Below are positions 1 to 12,531 of a DNA stretch of 64,000 bases, piece by piece. The stretch is taken from contig OX411544.1 of NCBI GenBank assembly GCA_948146395.1, positions 36,166,457-36,230,456 of the forward strand, read 5' to 3'. Position numbers and translations under genes: made by a program. The number at the start of each line of letters is the position of its first letter. Position 1 is the first letter of the stretch. The notes below the pieces were generated by a model. That model was not told the DNA's origin, made no database searches, and saw only the letters and a program-made list of their open reading frames with translations. The stretch comes from Fragum whitleyi (lineage: Eukaryota; Mollusca; Bivalvia; Cardiida; Cardiidae).

Positions 1-362
1 TAATATTAAATGAATAGATCTGTACATGTCTTCACATACCAATCAGAGACTTTTAAATTTCACGCTGGTCAATGAAATCAATGAATGATTAGAGTGCTCC
101 AAAATTTGAAGCCACTGCGATCAATTCCGGAAAGTGATGAATTATTTTGGAGCGTTTTGATTGAGTCGGTTCGGATATCCACGAATGAAACCTTGCGCTA
201 GTGATTCAGAATGATTGAGTGGGGTCAATTTCAGATGGTCTAAGTAACAGTAAGGTGCGATCATCGAACGGTTTTACGAGTAGTGGAAACCTTGCGACTC
301 GTCGAAAAAAGATTGGTTAGGCTAGGCTATAGGCCCAAGTCTCAATGATGATCAAAAATAAC

Positions 363-425
<63 letters not shown>

Positions 426-457
426 TGATGATAATAATTATAATAATAATAATAATA
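363..457. repeat. (TAA)n microsatellite
   Basis: About 95 bp of near-pure TAA repeats with a few GAT interruptions in the last third. Confidence 0.97.
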
Positions 458-460
458 TGA

Positions 461-3430
461 AAAAAACAGCAAACAACGAAAAAAGTAAATAAATCTTCAA
501 TTATACGTGTAGGCATGAAAACTGCCTAGGCTTAAGAATGACGGGTATTATTTCTAATTCAATAAGCACTACTAGTATCCGCTTACTCATTGATGAATGG
601 ATTAGATGTATATTTCAGAAAAGAAACGGCATAAAGGTCTAATTTCAGCAGCATTTACCTAAAGACTCTTAACGCTATCAATGTTCGCATAAAGCTTTAA
701 CGGTGCGCCTTTTTGCCAGGCAACGTTCCAACGTCGTGTAGCAACTATAATGACGTCAAGCTGGCGGGAAATAACCGGTTTCGTTTCGCAACCATTTCCA
801 TCAGTTTTATAACAAACAGAGTTATGTTCCTTGATTTTGAAATGTATTGCCGCTATGCGGTGCATCATTTACGCGCGTATGCCTTTAAAAGAGTAACAAT
901 AACTAAAAATATAGGAGAGTTGATTGTTATTGTTTATATTGAGAATTTTCCGCGCATGCGCATTACTGGTACGCAAAAAGAGTCAGATCTATATGCGAGA
1001 TGACAATTAAAACTGGTTCAAAATCAACCGTTCATTTAAATTTAAGATAAAAAGAGAATTAAATAATATGAAATTAGGCAAAGCCTAGAAAACGGGCGAA
1101 AGAAAACAATTCTTATTAGGAATTTACTGACTAGCGACCATTTCTTGCCAAATACCATTTCTTGCTAATTAAACTGTTTCAGAAATGGTATGCACTGAGA
1201 ATCCCTCCCCAGGCACTAGGCCTAAGATTTTTTCTGTCAAGGGTGCCTGACAGTTTGCCATTTCCACAAATCCAGTTGGTGTCTATGTGGCAGCTTACAG
1301 TGTCCATTGAATTATCACACAGTTTTATTGGTGTAATTGACATTGCCATTTAGACCTTATTAAGTATAATTCTAAAAAGAAGCACTTTTTGTAAATTGCA
1401 AGGCTTTAAAGAGACGGCACCATGTAAATGCTTTAATCTCATTAACATTACAGCGACATCACACTAAACAATACAATATTTTTCCTGTATATATTTGAAC
1501 AACCCATGGTCCCTGTATCCCGGTAGTTATCTTATGGTTGCTGAATTCTCTTATTTAGATCTAGATTAATAATCTATATATCTGTGAATGGGGACCACTA
1601 GATTACCTTGTGAATGCTGTGCAAACACATCAAGAGCACCTTAAATGAATTATTATAAGATAGAAGTTATTCTTGATAACTATCAGGTAAATGGTGGCAG
1701 ATCTACGCCACCATAAGAAAAGGAGAAATATCTTGTGACTCTGAGTTGTGGCACTGCTGTGCAACTAAGATAAGCATGTCAAATTACAAGACATGGCAAA
1801 CATATCAAATTCGCTTTTTACGAAGCCTCAACCATCTGTTTATGAGTAAAAGCACACTAACAACTCAGTAAGAAATACGAAATGTGTTAGCACAATTTTT
1901 TCAAACAAGAAATATAAATATATATCTATAGTATAGTGAATTGCTATTTTAGATTTATAATAGAAAAGAAAAATATTGGAAGAGAATAGTGTTATACATA
2001 GGATAACATTTTATTTCTTAATAATAAATGGCTTCCAACCAAGGATAATTGAACATATATTCTAGAGGTTGTTAACTGCTTGGTCACATTGAATCAAGAC
2101 AGTAGTGAAAAGGAAGCCTCAAAGTAGTTGGCTTCACATATAAACAGTTGTTCACCAGTATGTCTGTCTTTCTTAGTTGTTCTTAATTTCTCCAGATTTG
2201 TCAAAATTGAATAAAGATGTTATCATCTGCATTAAAAGCTATGATTAATGTATCTTCTTTGTTTTGTTCCTTTTTATTAGCTTGCCTTTGTAAACAACAC
2301 ACCAAGGTCCAGTCATCACCTTGGTGTCTTTACTCTTTGGTGTTGTTGTTGTGGTTTTGGGCACCCATATGCAATGCTCTTGTTTGATTATACCAGTACT
2401 TGTATATAGTTTTAATTGTACCTTGTACATAGTAAAAATTTGAAACACAAAAATAGGGACAAATTTGTCATTTATCAGATTTCTAGGTAAACAGCATAAT
2501 TATAATTAAATGAAATTAACCAGTGTCAATTGGTCCTATTTGCATTGTTTCCTTTTATTGGATTTTACCCTTACCTACAAAATACTTTTTTTGTTGCTAT
2601 ATAGCATAGTAATTAAAATCAGGAGAATGAGAAAAACTGAAGATATACAATTTCTTTATTTTAGACAACATTTTTTTTTATCTAAGTAACTGATATAAAA
2701 AAAATAAATCTGTATGTTTTTGTAAGTCTGCATCTTCTTCTAATTTGGAAAAAAAAAAGTAGAATTTGCTCATCTGTAAATGGACTCATACAGCACTTTT
2801 AAACAATCTTTTAATTTGAATCAATGCTTATTTGTCCATGTTTATAGCTAAAACTAAGCAGATCTATCGCACCAGGTTACTTAAAGCTTTAGCCTTAAAA
2901 TTGCCAAGATCAGAAGCAATGCAGAAAGACTTTAAACTCATGGCCATTGCCCATACTAGCTTCCTATGAAACATAAAGAAAGACCAAAACAAAAAATCCT
3001 TTCATCCTTTGTAAGTAAAAATATTTTGGTTTCCTTGAGCATGCAATTTTCCCCTTCTAACATTTTTTCCAGATGTAAGTGCCTGTTCTAAATATTCAAA
3101 AATGGGACAAATTCTAAATCCAATCTAAATAAAGTAAAGGATAAATGTGTTTTTTCTTAATCTTTTTTTTTTTTTTTTTTTTTTTATTAGAGATCAGTAT
3201 TGAAATTTATGAATTTGATATTTTTTGAAAAAAGTAAAATCACTTTAATAATGGTTGATTTAAAATTTTCTTGAAGACAGAAGATGTCATTTTTGTCCAA
3301 AAAAAGCATAGACTGAAGATATGTCTTCTAGTCTAAACGTAACCTTTCTACCTGGAAGTACAGGAATACTGGAGTGCATTCTCTGCATCAATATTCAGAA
3401 TAAGGCTCAGTGACGTCACTGTTTTAAATG
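461..3430. other. No recognisable gene
   Basis: I see only AT-rich sequence with short homopolymers, for example a T tract near 3163-3185. Open frames at 713-1003, 1162-1353 and 2245-2448 show no family motif or convincing splice context. Confidence 0.6.
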
Positions 3431-3438
3431 TAAACAAG

Positions 3439-3926
3439 ATTTAAATAACCAAAATAATCACGATTCATCAATGACGAGAAAAGTAATTTAATTATGATAA
3501 AGTTGATGTTTAGGAAAACTTCTGTTTACACAATTTCTTTTTAATGTGACATTAGCATTCGTTTGCAACGGAAAACGTTTAGACCACTGATTGAATAATT
3601 TTTGTTTCCCGCATTCGGTTACCTAAAAGAGTTTTTTGTTCTTTTTCCGATTGTAATGTTTGTGGTTAATAAGCACAAAAATATGAGAAATCCATTTTGC
3701 ATGGAAAGCATAAATTTTTATAAAACACAAAACTTTATCACGCTTCGCCATTAAACATTTTTACAAAAAAAAAAAGCAAAGTCTTTTTCTCCCGACAAAC
3801 ACTTATCTACTTTTTATCTACTTTTATACGGCATGACATTGTTTACTTTCTCTACATGTATGTATTGTGTATTTATTTCTCTATCAATATTAATCAATCA
3901 TTCGTGATTATTTTGGTTATTTAAAT
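3439..3926. mobile_element. MITE-like inverted repeat pair
   Basis: A perfect 25-bp inverted repeat lies at 3439-3463 and 3902-3926, with about 440 bp of AT-rich non-coding sequence between the arms. This is what a short non-autonomous DNA transposon looks like. I saw no target-site duplication, so the arms may not be the true ends. Confidence 0.5.
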
Positions 3927-4776
3927 TGCGAAATCAGTGGCTTTCACAGAAGAAACAATCATAGAAATTCTATAATTTCAAAAAATTAGAGTTAATTTTT
4001 GTAAATTAAATCTTTAAATAACAACATATTTCAGACGCATCGTGACATCAAAGAGTTTTTCACTGACTGTCGAAAAATGAGAGTAGTATAGAACCGGAAA
4101 ATTAATGGACAATTAGGAATTTTCGAGAATATTCTACAAATTTTCTGTTTTTTCGTATTGCGATATAGGGAAATTCATAATCACTTATCAGACAGCGCGA
4201 GACGCGAATGACTAAGTGAAACGAGTCAAAACTTTTTATTTACACAAAAAATAATCTTCAATGTCACGTTCGTATATGTATGTTTTCTGTCATAAGGTTC
4301 ATGTTCCATTTTTTTGTAATGCTAAAACTTTAAAATTGCAATGTAAGATAATTAAGATAGTGAAAATTTCTCTTGTGCAAATACCGGTTAGTTTTCCTAA
4401 GAAAAGAATTTGGATAATTAATCGTCGATGTGCTACTAAAGCCGCGCAACTACAGTTTTATTCTAACTATACTTGCGTGATTTTAGTGGCCCGTCAAAAA
4501 TATAATAAACTTAAAAAAATCTTGGTAATCATTTTAACAAAATAGAGTTAAGAGAAAGAGAGAATTTGAATATTTATCTTTTACATGTCTCGGAAAGAAG
4601 GGAGCCCAGATGTTTCAACGCTGAATATACATGACACGCGATTCCAAGACCGCGGTCTCTTTCATCTATATATTGAAATCGGGAATTTAACTGTAATTAA
4701 CCCTTAATTCTGTCTACGTTATTATATCGTTTTGTACACGGCTTATGTCGACAAGCCACGCCCATATACAAAACGG

Positions 4777-4834
4777 CCAATCGGAATCATCAATGCATTT
4801 TGGCCAATGAAACAAAAGGATACAACGGACCAAT
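4777..4834 (+). promoter_or_regulatory. Array of three CCAAT boxes
   Basis: CCAAT pentamers start at 4777, 4804 and 4830, all in the same orientation with 27- and 26-bp spacing. Regularly phased CCAAT boxes are typical of NF-Y-bound promoters. No start codon or first exon can be tied to them; an AT-rich TATATATA stretch follows only at about 5118. Confidence 0.35.
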
Positions 4835-5142
4835 GATATCCATGCTAACATTAGGTTTTACCTGTCTTAATATCGACAGATTGAGACAGGCTCGCCAGTC
4901 AAACCAGTCTACTAATCAGGGTATTAGACTGGTTCTGCTGTCGACTCATGTATGAAGCCACCAGTCTAATCAGGGTATAAGAAACTGGGTGACCGGAAGG
5001 AGATAAACGGACGCAGCCTGACATAGGAGCTTTTTATGGGGAAATCAAAATGGACAATTTGGGTTGAACGGTATATGAGTTCTAATTTTATTGTTTGTTA
5101 TTTTACTTCTTCTTTCTTTATATATACCTGTAAGCTATAGAC

Positions 5143-5174
5143 GGTCTTCAGACCGGGCCTTCGGCCCGGTTTTT
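5143..5174 (+). other. Double GC-rich hairpin followed by a T run
   Basis: Two adjoining hairpins share bases. The first pairs GGTCT (5143-5147) with AGACC (5150-5154). The second pairs ACCGGGCC (5152-5159) with GGCCCGGT (5163-5170) around a TTC loop, followed by TTTT. It could be a Pol III-type 3' end or the terminal hairpin of a rolling-circle element. Confidence 0.4.
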
Positions 5175-5180
5175 CGCCCG

Positions 5181-7984
5181 TATTATTTGTACGAATGTTT
5201 CCCGTTAATGATCAATCGATATTTAAAGAATCTCCTTTATAATAGCCCTTTATAAGCTTCCCGAGATTAGACTATTTCGTCCGACTTATTGAACGAAGTT
5301 GCCATCGACGATAGATCGTTTAGCTATTTAGAATTAGTTTTTTTGTCTCTTTAATTAATGTATCTGTTTAGAAAGATTGTAACCTAGAATCTTTGAATAA
5401 ACATGGCCTAGGGTCTGTCTTATATAGACGCTCGAGTTGCGCAATTTAGCTCGAGGGACTCTAAAACACGTGTCCGTGTATTAGCGCAAATATTCTTTCT
5501 TTGTAAACTTGATGTTTTCTTTTTTTTTTTTTTTTTTGAAAATTATGTATGCAACATAGTAAGTGTTTAGGTTTTCAAACATTCGTAACTCAGTCTACAG
5601 CACTCATGAAAGTTCTGACAAAGCTGTAGTTGCACCGTTTCTGTAAACAAACACAGACATAGTTACATTTTAAGATTTTTAAAGAAAGTTGGATGAAGAT
5701 AAAAAGGGTATTAATGTACAATAAAGGGAGAGAAGATTCGTTTTCCTAGTATTACAAAGTTTTGTATGAATTTCTGTGTAAAAATGAAACAACTAGGCTA
5801 CAGATAGCGGTTCGTTTGAATCCCTTGAACCCCTTTTTGCATCCGCTACTTGAACAAATTAACTTTCTTAACGCTTTCCATAACGTAATGAATTTGTACG
5901 ACATGAACTAAATAAAAAAGTTTGACTCAGATTAATCGGTTCACGGCGTCAAGTAGAATAAAACTTCGTAACTACAGCCGATCGAGATCTGTTGTATCCG
6001 TAGTCGCGCCGTTTTCAAGGGTAAAATCAGACGAAATGGTCATACGTGTTGAATGTTATTGGGGAAATTGTAAGATGAAGAAGTAAATTTCATTAACCCT
6101 TTCCAATAAAATAATTTTACCGTGTTTAAGATGACTCGGGTTAAACAGCGTTTGGGGAAATAGTGATTTGTGACGTTAATTCGTTCACTCGCCAGAATTT
6201 CAGAACTTGGTACTTATTTTTCCTCACATTCATTTTATATTTTTGTTTTTGAAATGTAGTTAAAGTCGTCGTTGAGCAACAGAACATCGCAAATCCATTT
6301 TAATCAGGTTGTATTGCGATGTTTCGTTCGCCACCAAAGCTTTCAATTTCAAGATTATTTTTTGTCGTCTGGTCGGGGTAAAAAGCGAAGATTTACTAAC
6401 AAAATGAGTACATTTTCGTTTTTGGCGGCTTCCATTTCCCGCTGAAGCAAACGCTGCGTTTCAGATATGCAGTTGGCCTAACTTATATTTGATTAAAAAT
6501 TATCCCGGCCTTTTTTTTCAAATTTGAGAAAGAACTATTAGTATTGACAGCTTGTTTGTCTTTATGACACATGCAAGTGTGTGATTAGCGGCTACTGTTT
6601 TATGACATGGGCAATATCGATAAGCGCATCCGGCTACGGTCAGATGAAAGAGATTCCGCCGCCGTGTAGTATGGATCATTGCGTTAGAAACGGCGAACTT
6701 TATGACGCATGTTTGTGTTAATAGCGGCTAATATTTTTTTGTCGCATAATGAAAATTCTTTGATAGGATTTTACAATCTTACTAGAAAAGCGGTTAAGTC
6801 GGCAGATCGTGTGTTTAGCGACATTCGTTTATTATCTTAAATTAACCAACTTTCTTAATGTGCGGGGGGACTTTTTATGGAAGCAAATCGGTTTTCAACA
6901 GTAGGTGGTGTTCTCAAAATTTACAGATTAAATGATAATTAATAATTGGATTAATAATTTTTTGACAAATAAGGGAAAAGGGCCATAAATACCTTTCCCA
7001 ATGTTTGAAATTTCTGTGACAGGATGAATAACGGAAATGGGATAAAGAACAATCGGCACTGAAACTCGAATTAGCTCAGTATAGGTAAGATATACTATAT
7101 TTCGTTTCTGAGTGAACAAAAAACGTATATACAGCTTAATTAATGTCGAATGCGCGAAATATCAGTAGCACAACAGTGTTTTGTTTGCATTCATTTGCAT
7201 TTCTGGGTGGTTATCTTTCGACGAAAAATATTCTTTTCACAGACAATGTCATGTGATGACAACTGCATAATAAAAAGGTTGGATGATTTGTCTAAATTTT
7301 GACAACTTTGTCATTAGAAATGTACAATCTAATAACTTGAATGTTGGATATTTTACTATTTGTGTATGCAACTGGTAGATCTTTCTGCCTACAGCGATTC
7401 CCCGGATGTAAACATCATGTGACCCGTGACGTTATCCGTCAACTCATGTATAGATATATTTTTTTTCATTAAAGTCCAGTTAAAAACCAAGTCATTTGCA
7501 GGTAAGTACCAGCAACATAGAAAGAAAAAATCTATTTCGACCCCTGGACATTGAGGTGGAGCGCTTTTTTTTTTTTTTTTTTTTTTTTTTTTGGGAGGGG
7601 GGGATTACTGAAATACTACTAGGCCTACTGAAATCGAGCGAGATATCCCGATAAGAAAAATTAAAATTCTTAATCAAAAACGTACATCAGGCAAGGCCGA
7701 CCAGGTGTAAGACTAGTAAATTACCTCTATATCTATCAATGACTGTCAAAATAACGGAGACGAATTTTGTCACCCCCACACCCGACAAGAATTGCTTTCC
7801 AATTGAGACAGGAAAACTGGGTTTAAGAAAGAATCTTCAAGTTTCCACTGGAGGTTTATTTAAATGCCGACGGAGCCGTCAGTTTTTTTTAATAGAAAAT
7901 AATAGTTGTCTTTTTGGCTGTGGTTTGTAAAATTATTTGTCAAAAATTAATACTGACCCTCACGGTCACCGTGGCCCAGGATAA
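5181..7984. other. No recognisable gene; scattered repeat remnants
   Basis: AT-rich sequence without a supportable gene. One isolated copy of a GTGACCCGT-type MITE end lies near 7420 and an approximately 28-nt T tract near 7565-7592. Confidence 0.55.
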
Positions 7985-8135
7985 CAACATCATCCGGGGT
8001 GCAGGCGCTTCAGTGCAAACTATAGGCGCGGCTACCCCGCTTCGCACGTAGGACATACACTTGCCGGAAACGGGGTATATATAATTTTCTAACAGTTTGC
8101 ACCGTTTAGTCATTCTGAACGCAGGGCAGTTTGAA
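7985..8135. mobile_element. Foldback MITE remnant (GAACGCAGGGC family)
   Basis: Contains the arms GTGCAAACT and CAGTTTGCACCGTTT and ends in GAACGCAGGGC, like the clearer copy at 23551-23684. Related copies lie near 22890-23030 and 42760-42890. Confidence 0.45.
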
Positions 8136-8434
8136 TGTCAAATTTGAGTTTCCGTGTGGCATATGTTTCTTTAGTCTATCAAGCCTCGGCTAGAGACGAC
8201 TCACTGCAGCCTGCATATTCGGCGGACGAGGGCGTCCTCGGCCCTGAGATTACACACTCACGGGGTCTAGGTTTGTTTTATCTTTTCAATTCATGAAATT
8301 CTCCCTATTTACTATGTATATGGAAATAAGTTCTTTTCGAACAAAATTTTGGTTACATACTAGAGTTTGGAAAATCGTGAAAATTATACGCACTCCGATT
8401 TAAACCATTCTACATCACCCACTCCACGCTCTAT

Positions 8435-8559
8435 TTAAGGGAGTGGAACCGTAATAATTCCGCAACTCATGATCTTTCAAAATGTTGACCGAGGTTTCCT
8501 AATGCAAATTTTCATTACTACTGAAACGTTGCAGAACTTTTACGGGTCCACTACCTTAA
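8435..8559. mobile_element. Foldback MITE, AAGGTAGTGGACCCGTA family, copy 1
   Basis: Begins TTAAGGGAGTGGAACCGTA and ends with the reverse complement ACGGGTCCACTACCTTA. The centre carries GAGGTTTCCTAATG as in the copies at 9761-9925 and 26735-26899. It folds over its whole length. Confidence 0.65.
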
Positions 8560-9280
8560 CGCTCAAATATCACACTGGCACAAAAAAGATCAACAGCTAC
8601 ATTCAAATCACTCGAAAAATCCATGATTTCACTGACATAAGGGATTTAGTAAGAGTCTGACTCGAACGTGAAGACTTAATAATCTTTTCATAGAACTAAA
8701 ATGTATACTCTTTAAAGGAAATAATAGAAATTGACAAGTTCGTTCATCTCGAGCGAAATTAGCAATATAAGCAATATTGTATTGCCTTCATTCAAAACGC
8801 AACTTTTCAACTGGTTCAATTTCCTTCCAAAACCAGTCATCTTGCCAATTTCCCGACGTCATTTACTGTATTCATTTGTTGGCTAAAAAGTGGGAGGGGA
8901 TCGTTCAATGATCTTTCGTCAGTAATATGGTAAAAAGCTCGACCCTTTTTCTATGAAAAAGACTGAATATAAAATTTTCGCTTAATCCGACCCCTCATTA
9001 TACATAAATACAGACCTTCATTGTAATGGAAGGATTCTGTTAAATTTAAAAACAGAGCTTGCTTTAAATTGCTTCAAAATGAATATACTTTTACATAGGA
9101 CATATCACAAGTTCTTATCGGGGAGCCGGACCGGTAAGATTTCGGACTTAAATGTCCGTTTGGCGTGCGGGAAAAATTAGTTTGTGTTAAACCCTGGGCA
9201 ATCAATCCCAGAACGTATTGCGCTGAAAAAAAGTATCACATGTAAACGTTTCACGTTCATTTTTTTCTTGTCGTTTAGCA

Positions 9281-9527
9281 TATGTGACCCGTCACGCAAA
9301 AAAGGACCACCTTCATGAAAAGGGGATTGTTTCCAGCACAGGTCAACTAGAAGGCAAATTGAGATAATAATTGCATAGGAAGATAGGATAATCATTCTAG
9401 ATTCTGGAAAGTTTGTTATTTGTGAGAAGTTTCGCCCCTAGTCAGTCTGCGAAGATCGCGCAGTCTGACAAGGATCGACACTTTTCGCACTTCCGAGATG
9501 GTCCCTTTTCGTGTGACGGGTCACATA
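9281..9527. mobile_element. MITE, TATGTGACCCGTCAC family, copy 1
   Basis: Terminal inverted repeats of roughly 30 bp: TATGTGACCCGTCAC at 9281 and its reverse complement ending at 9527. An inner GC-rich palindrome (CAGTCTGCGAAGATCGCGCA) sits off-centre. A second copy in the opposite orientation lies at 41666-41911. Confidence 0.75.
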
Positions 9528-9760
9528 TAAGAACATAATGTACTTGACGAAAATTGATAAGGAAACAATCGTCTGTGGTACAATCCGACGAATAGACCGA
9601 CAAACAGACAGTCATGACGTTTCTAGTCTACTCGAAGGAAACGTAATGTTGGTTAGAGGGGTTAATTGTAGGCCTAAGTTAGAGTTACCGCTTAATATTT
9701 TTTGTACATAATAAAAATTTATCAATAGTATACGAAACAAAATCCATCAAATGAAAATCC

Positions 9761-9925
9761 TTAAGGTGGTGGTTCCGTATTTATTCCGTAACGTCTCGGA
9801 AGTAATGAACTTTAACAGTGTTAATCAAGGTTGCCTAATGAATTTCATTAGGAAACCTTGGTAAACATTGTGAAAGATCATAAGTTCCGAAATGTTTTGG
9901 TACTATCACGGGTCCCCGACCTTAA
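9761..9925. mobile_element. Foldback MITE, AAGGTAGTGGACCCGTA family, copy 2
   Basis: Both ends read TTAAGGT inward. The perfect centre CCTAATGAATTTCATTAGG makes the element a long imperfect hairpin of about 165 bp. Confidence 0.7.
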
Positions 9926-10379
9926 AGACTACAATCTTTTTTCATCCGGGTCCTGATACACGACTGCCGAAAAGGCTATTCATTGCCGAGTCAAAATCAT
10001 TGAAAATGCCTTACTTTTCATCCTCGCATGAAGAGCTAAACTTGTAGAATTTACCTCGCATAGCAGCCAAATTTTTACTAGTCGAACAAAGATAAATCTG
10101 TAGCAAAATGTATACAACTTGTGTAATCTTAAATTGAACAAGTTAAAAATCTTAAAAGATCCAACCTTTATTTTCCATATGGCAGGGTTTACAGTTAAAA
10201 TCATCGTGAAATTGACAAGGTGAATGATTTTGGAATGAAATTGAATAAGTGAGCTTTGTGTGAAATGAAAGGAAGGTAATCTCATATAGCTAATATTGTA
10301 CATCTTGCATGTGTAGTTATTTATCTTATCTATTTTAGTGATACTTAGGCGTTTTATGATTTGTTCGTTAGTTTATTTG

Positions 10380-10640
10380 AATGGGGTTTTACCATGTTTA
10401 CGCCGATTTCAATAATCTTTCAGTTAGATCGAGATGGCTGCATCACAATGGATCCATGGTATTTCTCACACCAGTACCACTATCACATGCTATAGCAGCC
10501 TACTCCCGCAAAGGACTACTTTTATCGACCATTGATGGGAGACAAATAGTCGGAAAGAATGAGTGCCGCCGTCGGGGATCGAACCCGGGGCCTGTGATGT
10601 GACAGTCCGACGCGCTACCAACTGCGCTGTGGCGGCGGCT
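10380..10640 (-). mobile_element. tRNA-derived SINE, copy 1
   Basis: Read on the minus strand the element starts at 10640 with a tRNA-like head: A box TAGCGC-type after CAGTTGG, anticodon-loop-like CTGTCAC and B box GGTTCGATCC. The body and tail match the full copy at 14068-14348, including the segment ending in CCAATGGT-type sequence. The copy is diverged at its 3' end. Confidence 0.8.
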
Positions 10641-10712
10641 TGAGCGTTTTTTTAAACGGTTGTAGTATGTCTTTGGAGCACAGAGTGAGCGGTTTAGAAT
10701 TGCTTTGATTGA

Positions 10713-10814
10713 AATCACGGGGCATTTTAAGCGTTTGTATGCCTTACATGTATACATAATGTTATTATATATACATGTAAGACATAAAAAAAACTCTAAA
10801 AATGCCCTGTGATT
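10713..10814. repeat. About 100-bp foldback sequence
   Basis: AATCACGGGGCATTTT at the left pairs with AATGCCCTGTGATT at the right, and TTACATGTATA pairs with TATACATGTAA near the centre. It abuts SINE copy 1 but is not part of it. Confidence 0.65.
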
Positions 10815-10954
10815 GAAATGAATGTCAAAGTCACGATCTAACTAACTGTATCAATTAGCTCCGTGTATCAGTTAGTCCCGGTCGCCTCTACATGACGATT
10901 TATTCCCGGTGGAAAAACGATGTTATCCGAGCAAAAAATAATCACAATTTATTT

Positions 10955-11682
10955 GTTGCGTTTCTGTGGATTATCGAGAATAACGGTAGGTTATCGCTTG
11001 ATAAGTTCATCACAAGCAGTTAAATTATCAAAAACTCAAACTTAAACTTTCGTTCATTCGTCTCTTTGTGACTTTATCTGAGCAAAGACCCCCCTCCCCC
11101 CCCCCCCCACAAAAAAAAAAAAAAAAAAACAAAATAACAAAAAAAACAAAATAACAAAAACAAAAAAACAAGTTGATACGATGACGTTGCGTAGCGCAAA
11201 ATGACGCGCTTTAAGAAAATTTGCATTGATAAGTAGAATAATCGTTGATTTTGCGTGAAAGATCGATTTATATTTCATTTAGTGAACAACAAATGCTATA
11301 TTTTCATTTGTGATTCCACCACTCGTGAAAATATAGCTTTTATTGTTCACTTAAACTTGACGACGTTGCGTAGCGTAAAATGACTCGCTTTAAGAAATTT
11401 TGCAATTAAAATGTAAAATTATCGTTGATTTTTCGAGTAAGATCGATTTATATTTCATTTTGTGAACGACAAGCGCTATATTTTCATTCGCGATTCCACC
11501 ACTCGTGAAAATATAGCTTTTATTGTTCACTTAAACTTGACCACGTTAAGTAGCGCAAAATGTCGCGATTTTTTTTCCTGTAAGATCGATTTATATTTCA
11601 TTTCGTGAACGACAAGCGCTATTTTTTTCATTCGTGATTCCACCACTCGTGAAAATATAGCTTTTATTGTTCACTCAACAAA
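10955..11682. repeat. Triplicated GATCGATTTATATTTCATT foldback unit
   Basis: The motif GATCGATTTATATTTCATT starts at 11261, 11441 and 11584. Each time it is followed by a short hairpin around CCACCACTCGTG and by GTTCACT. The single-copy form is the large palindrome at 34684-34845; other partial copies are at 25376-25496 and 40436-40520. C and A homopolymers lie at 11090-11130. Confidence 0.7.
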
Positions 11683-12149
11683 ATGTACTAAAGACAACAG
11701 CAACAAAAACAACAAGAATCCAATTATCCTTCATGTACACAGAAATAAACTTTCTTAATGATTTTATTGCACTATTTTTCACTTAAAGTTTCAGTGATAT
11801 ATTGTTGTTTTCTATTTCAAAAGAAAAAAAAATACTGTAGAAGCTCCTCAACTTTTAAAATTAGTGAAGTCACATTAAATACTTTTCTACAAAATAGTCG
11901 GATGTTTACTGACGAATCATATAAAATACATAGGTAGTCATTTTAGAATTACAAAGATATTTCAGCACAAATCATGCTCCAAGCTTTTCCCGCTAATCAA
12001 AAGGGAATGTTTTATTTTGCGATATAATGAAAACCAAATCCAACCACAGTACTAAACATATTCAGTGTATTTGCTCGTTCGTCTGAATCTCTCCGAAATC
12101 AGACTTACAGAAATTATGTAATATTGTTATTTACTCTTGTAATGATATA

Positions 12150-12500
12150 CAGTAAATATTGTATTAAGCGACCACATACGGGACCATCAAATAGCGGTCG
12201 TTAAAGAAAATGGTCGCTTAGAACACGTTTTTTTTACATATAAGAAAACATAATTTGAATTGAATATGTATATACTGAGTGCAAATTTCTCAATTATCCT
12301 TTGTTGGTAAAACTCAATAGAATCGTCATAGTGACGATTCTATTGAGTTTTAACAACATATGATTCATTTACAATAATTTTTAGACAAATTATTTCTAAT
12401 TTATAAGATATTTCAATTTAAAGAAGGGGATTTTGAAACCGGTCGCTTAATACAGACGGTCGCTAAATGGACGTGGTCGCTCGAGCAATATCGATTTATA
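12150..12500. mobile_element. MITE, AAGCGACCAC family
   Basis: The left end TATTAAGCGACCAC and the right end GTGGTCGCTCGAGCAATA are imperfect inverted repeats with further GCGACC copies inside. A central palindrome, AATCGTCATAGTGACGATT, lies near 12320-12340. Related ends occur at 26065 and 28022. Confidence 0.65.
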
Positions 12501-12531
12501 TCTTATTTGGGACACGGTTAGAGTCTCGTGT

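Noticed and set aside
4261..4545. Plus-strand frame of 94 codons
   Set aside because: Basic, low-complexity composition with no recognised motif, splice sites or promoter.
5143..5174. Bacterial rho-independent terminator
   Set aside because: The structure fits, but the window is clearly eukaryotic with introns, SINEs and MITEs.
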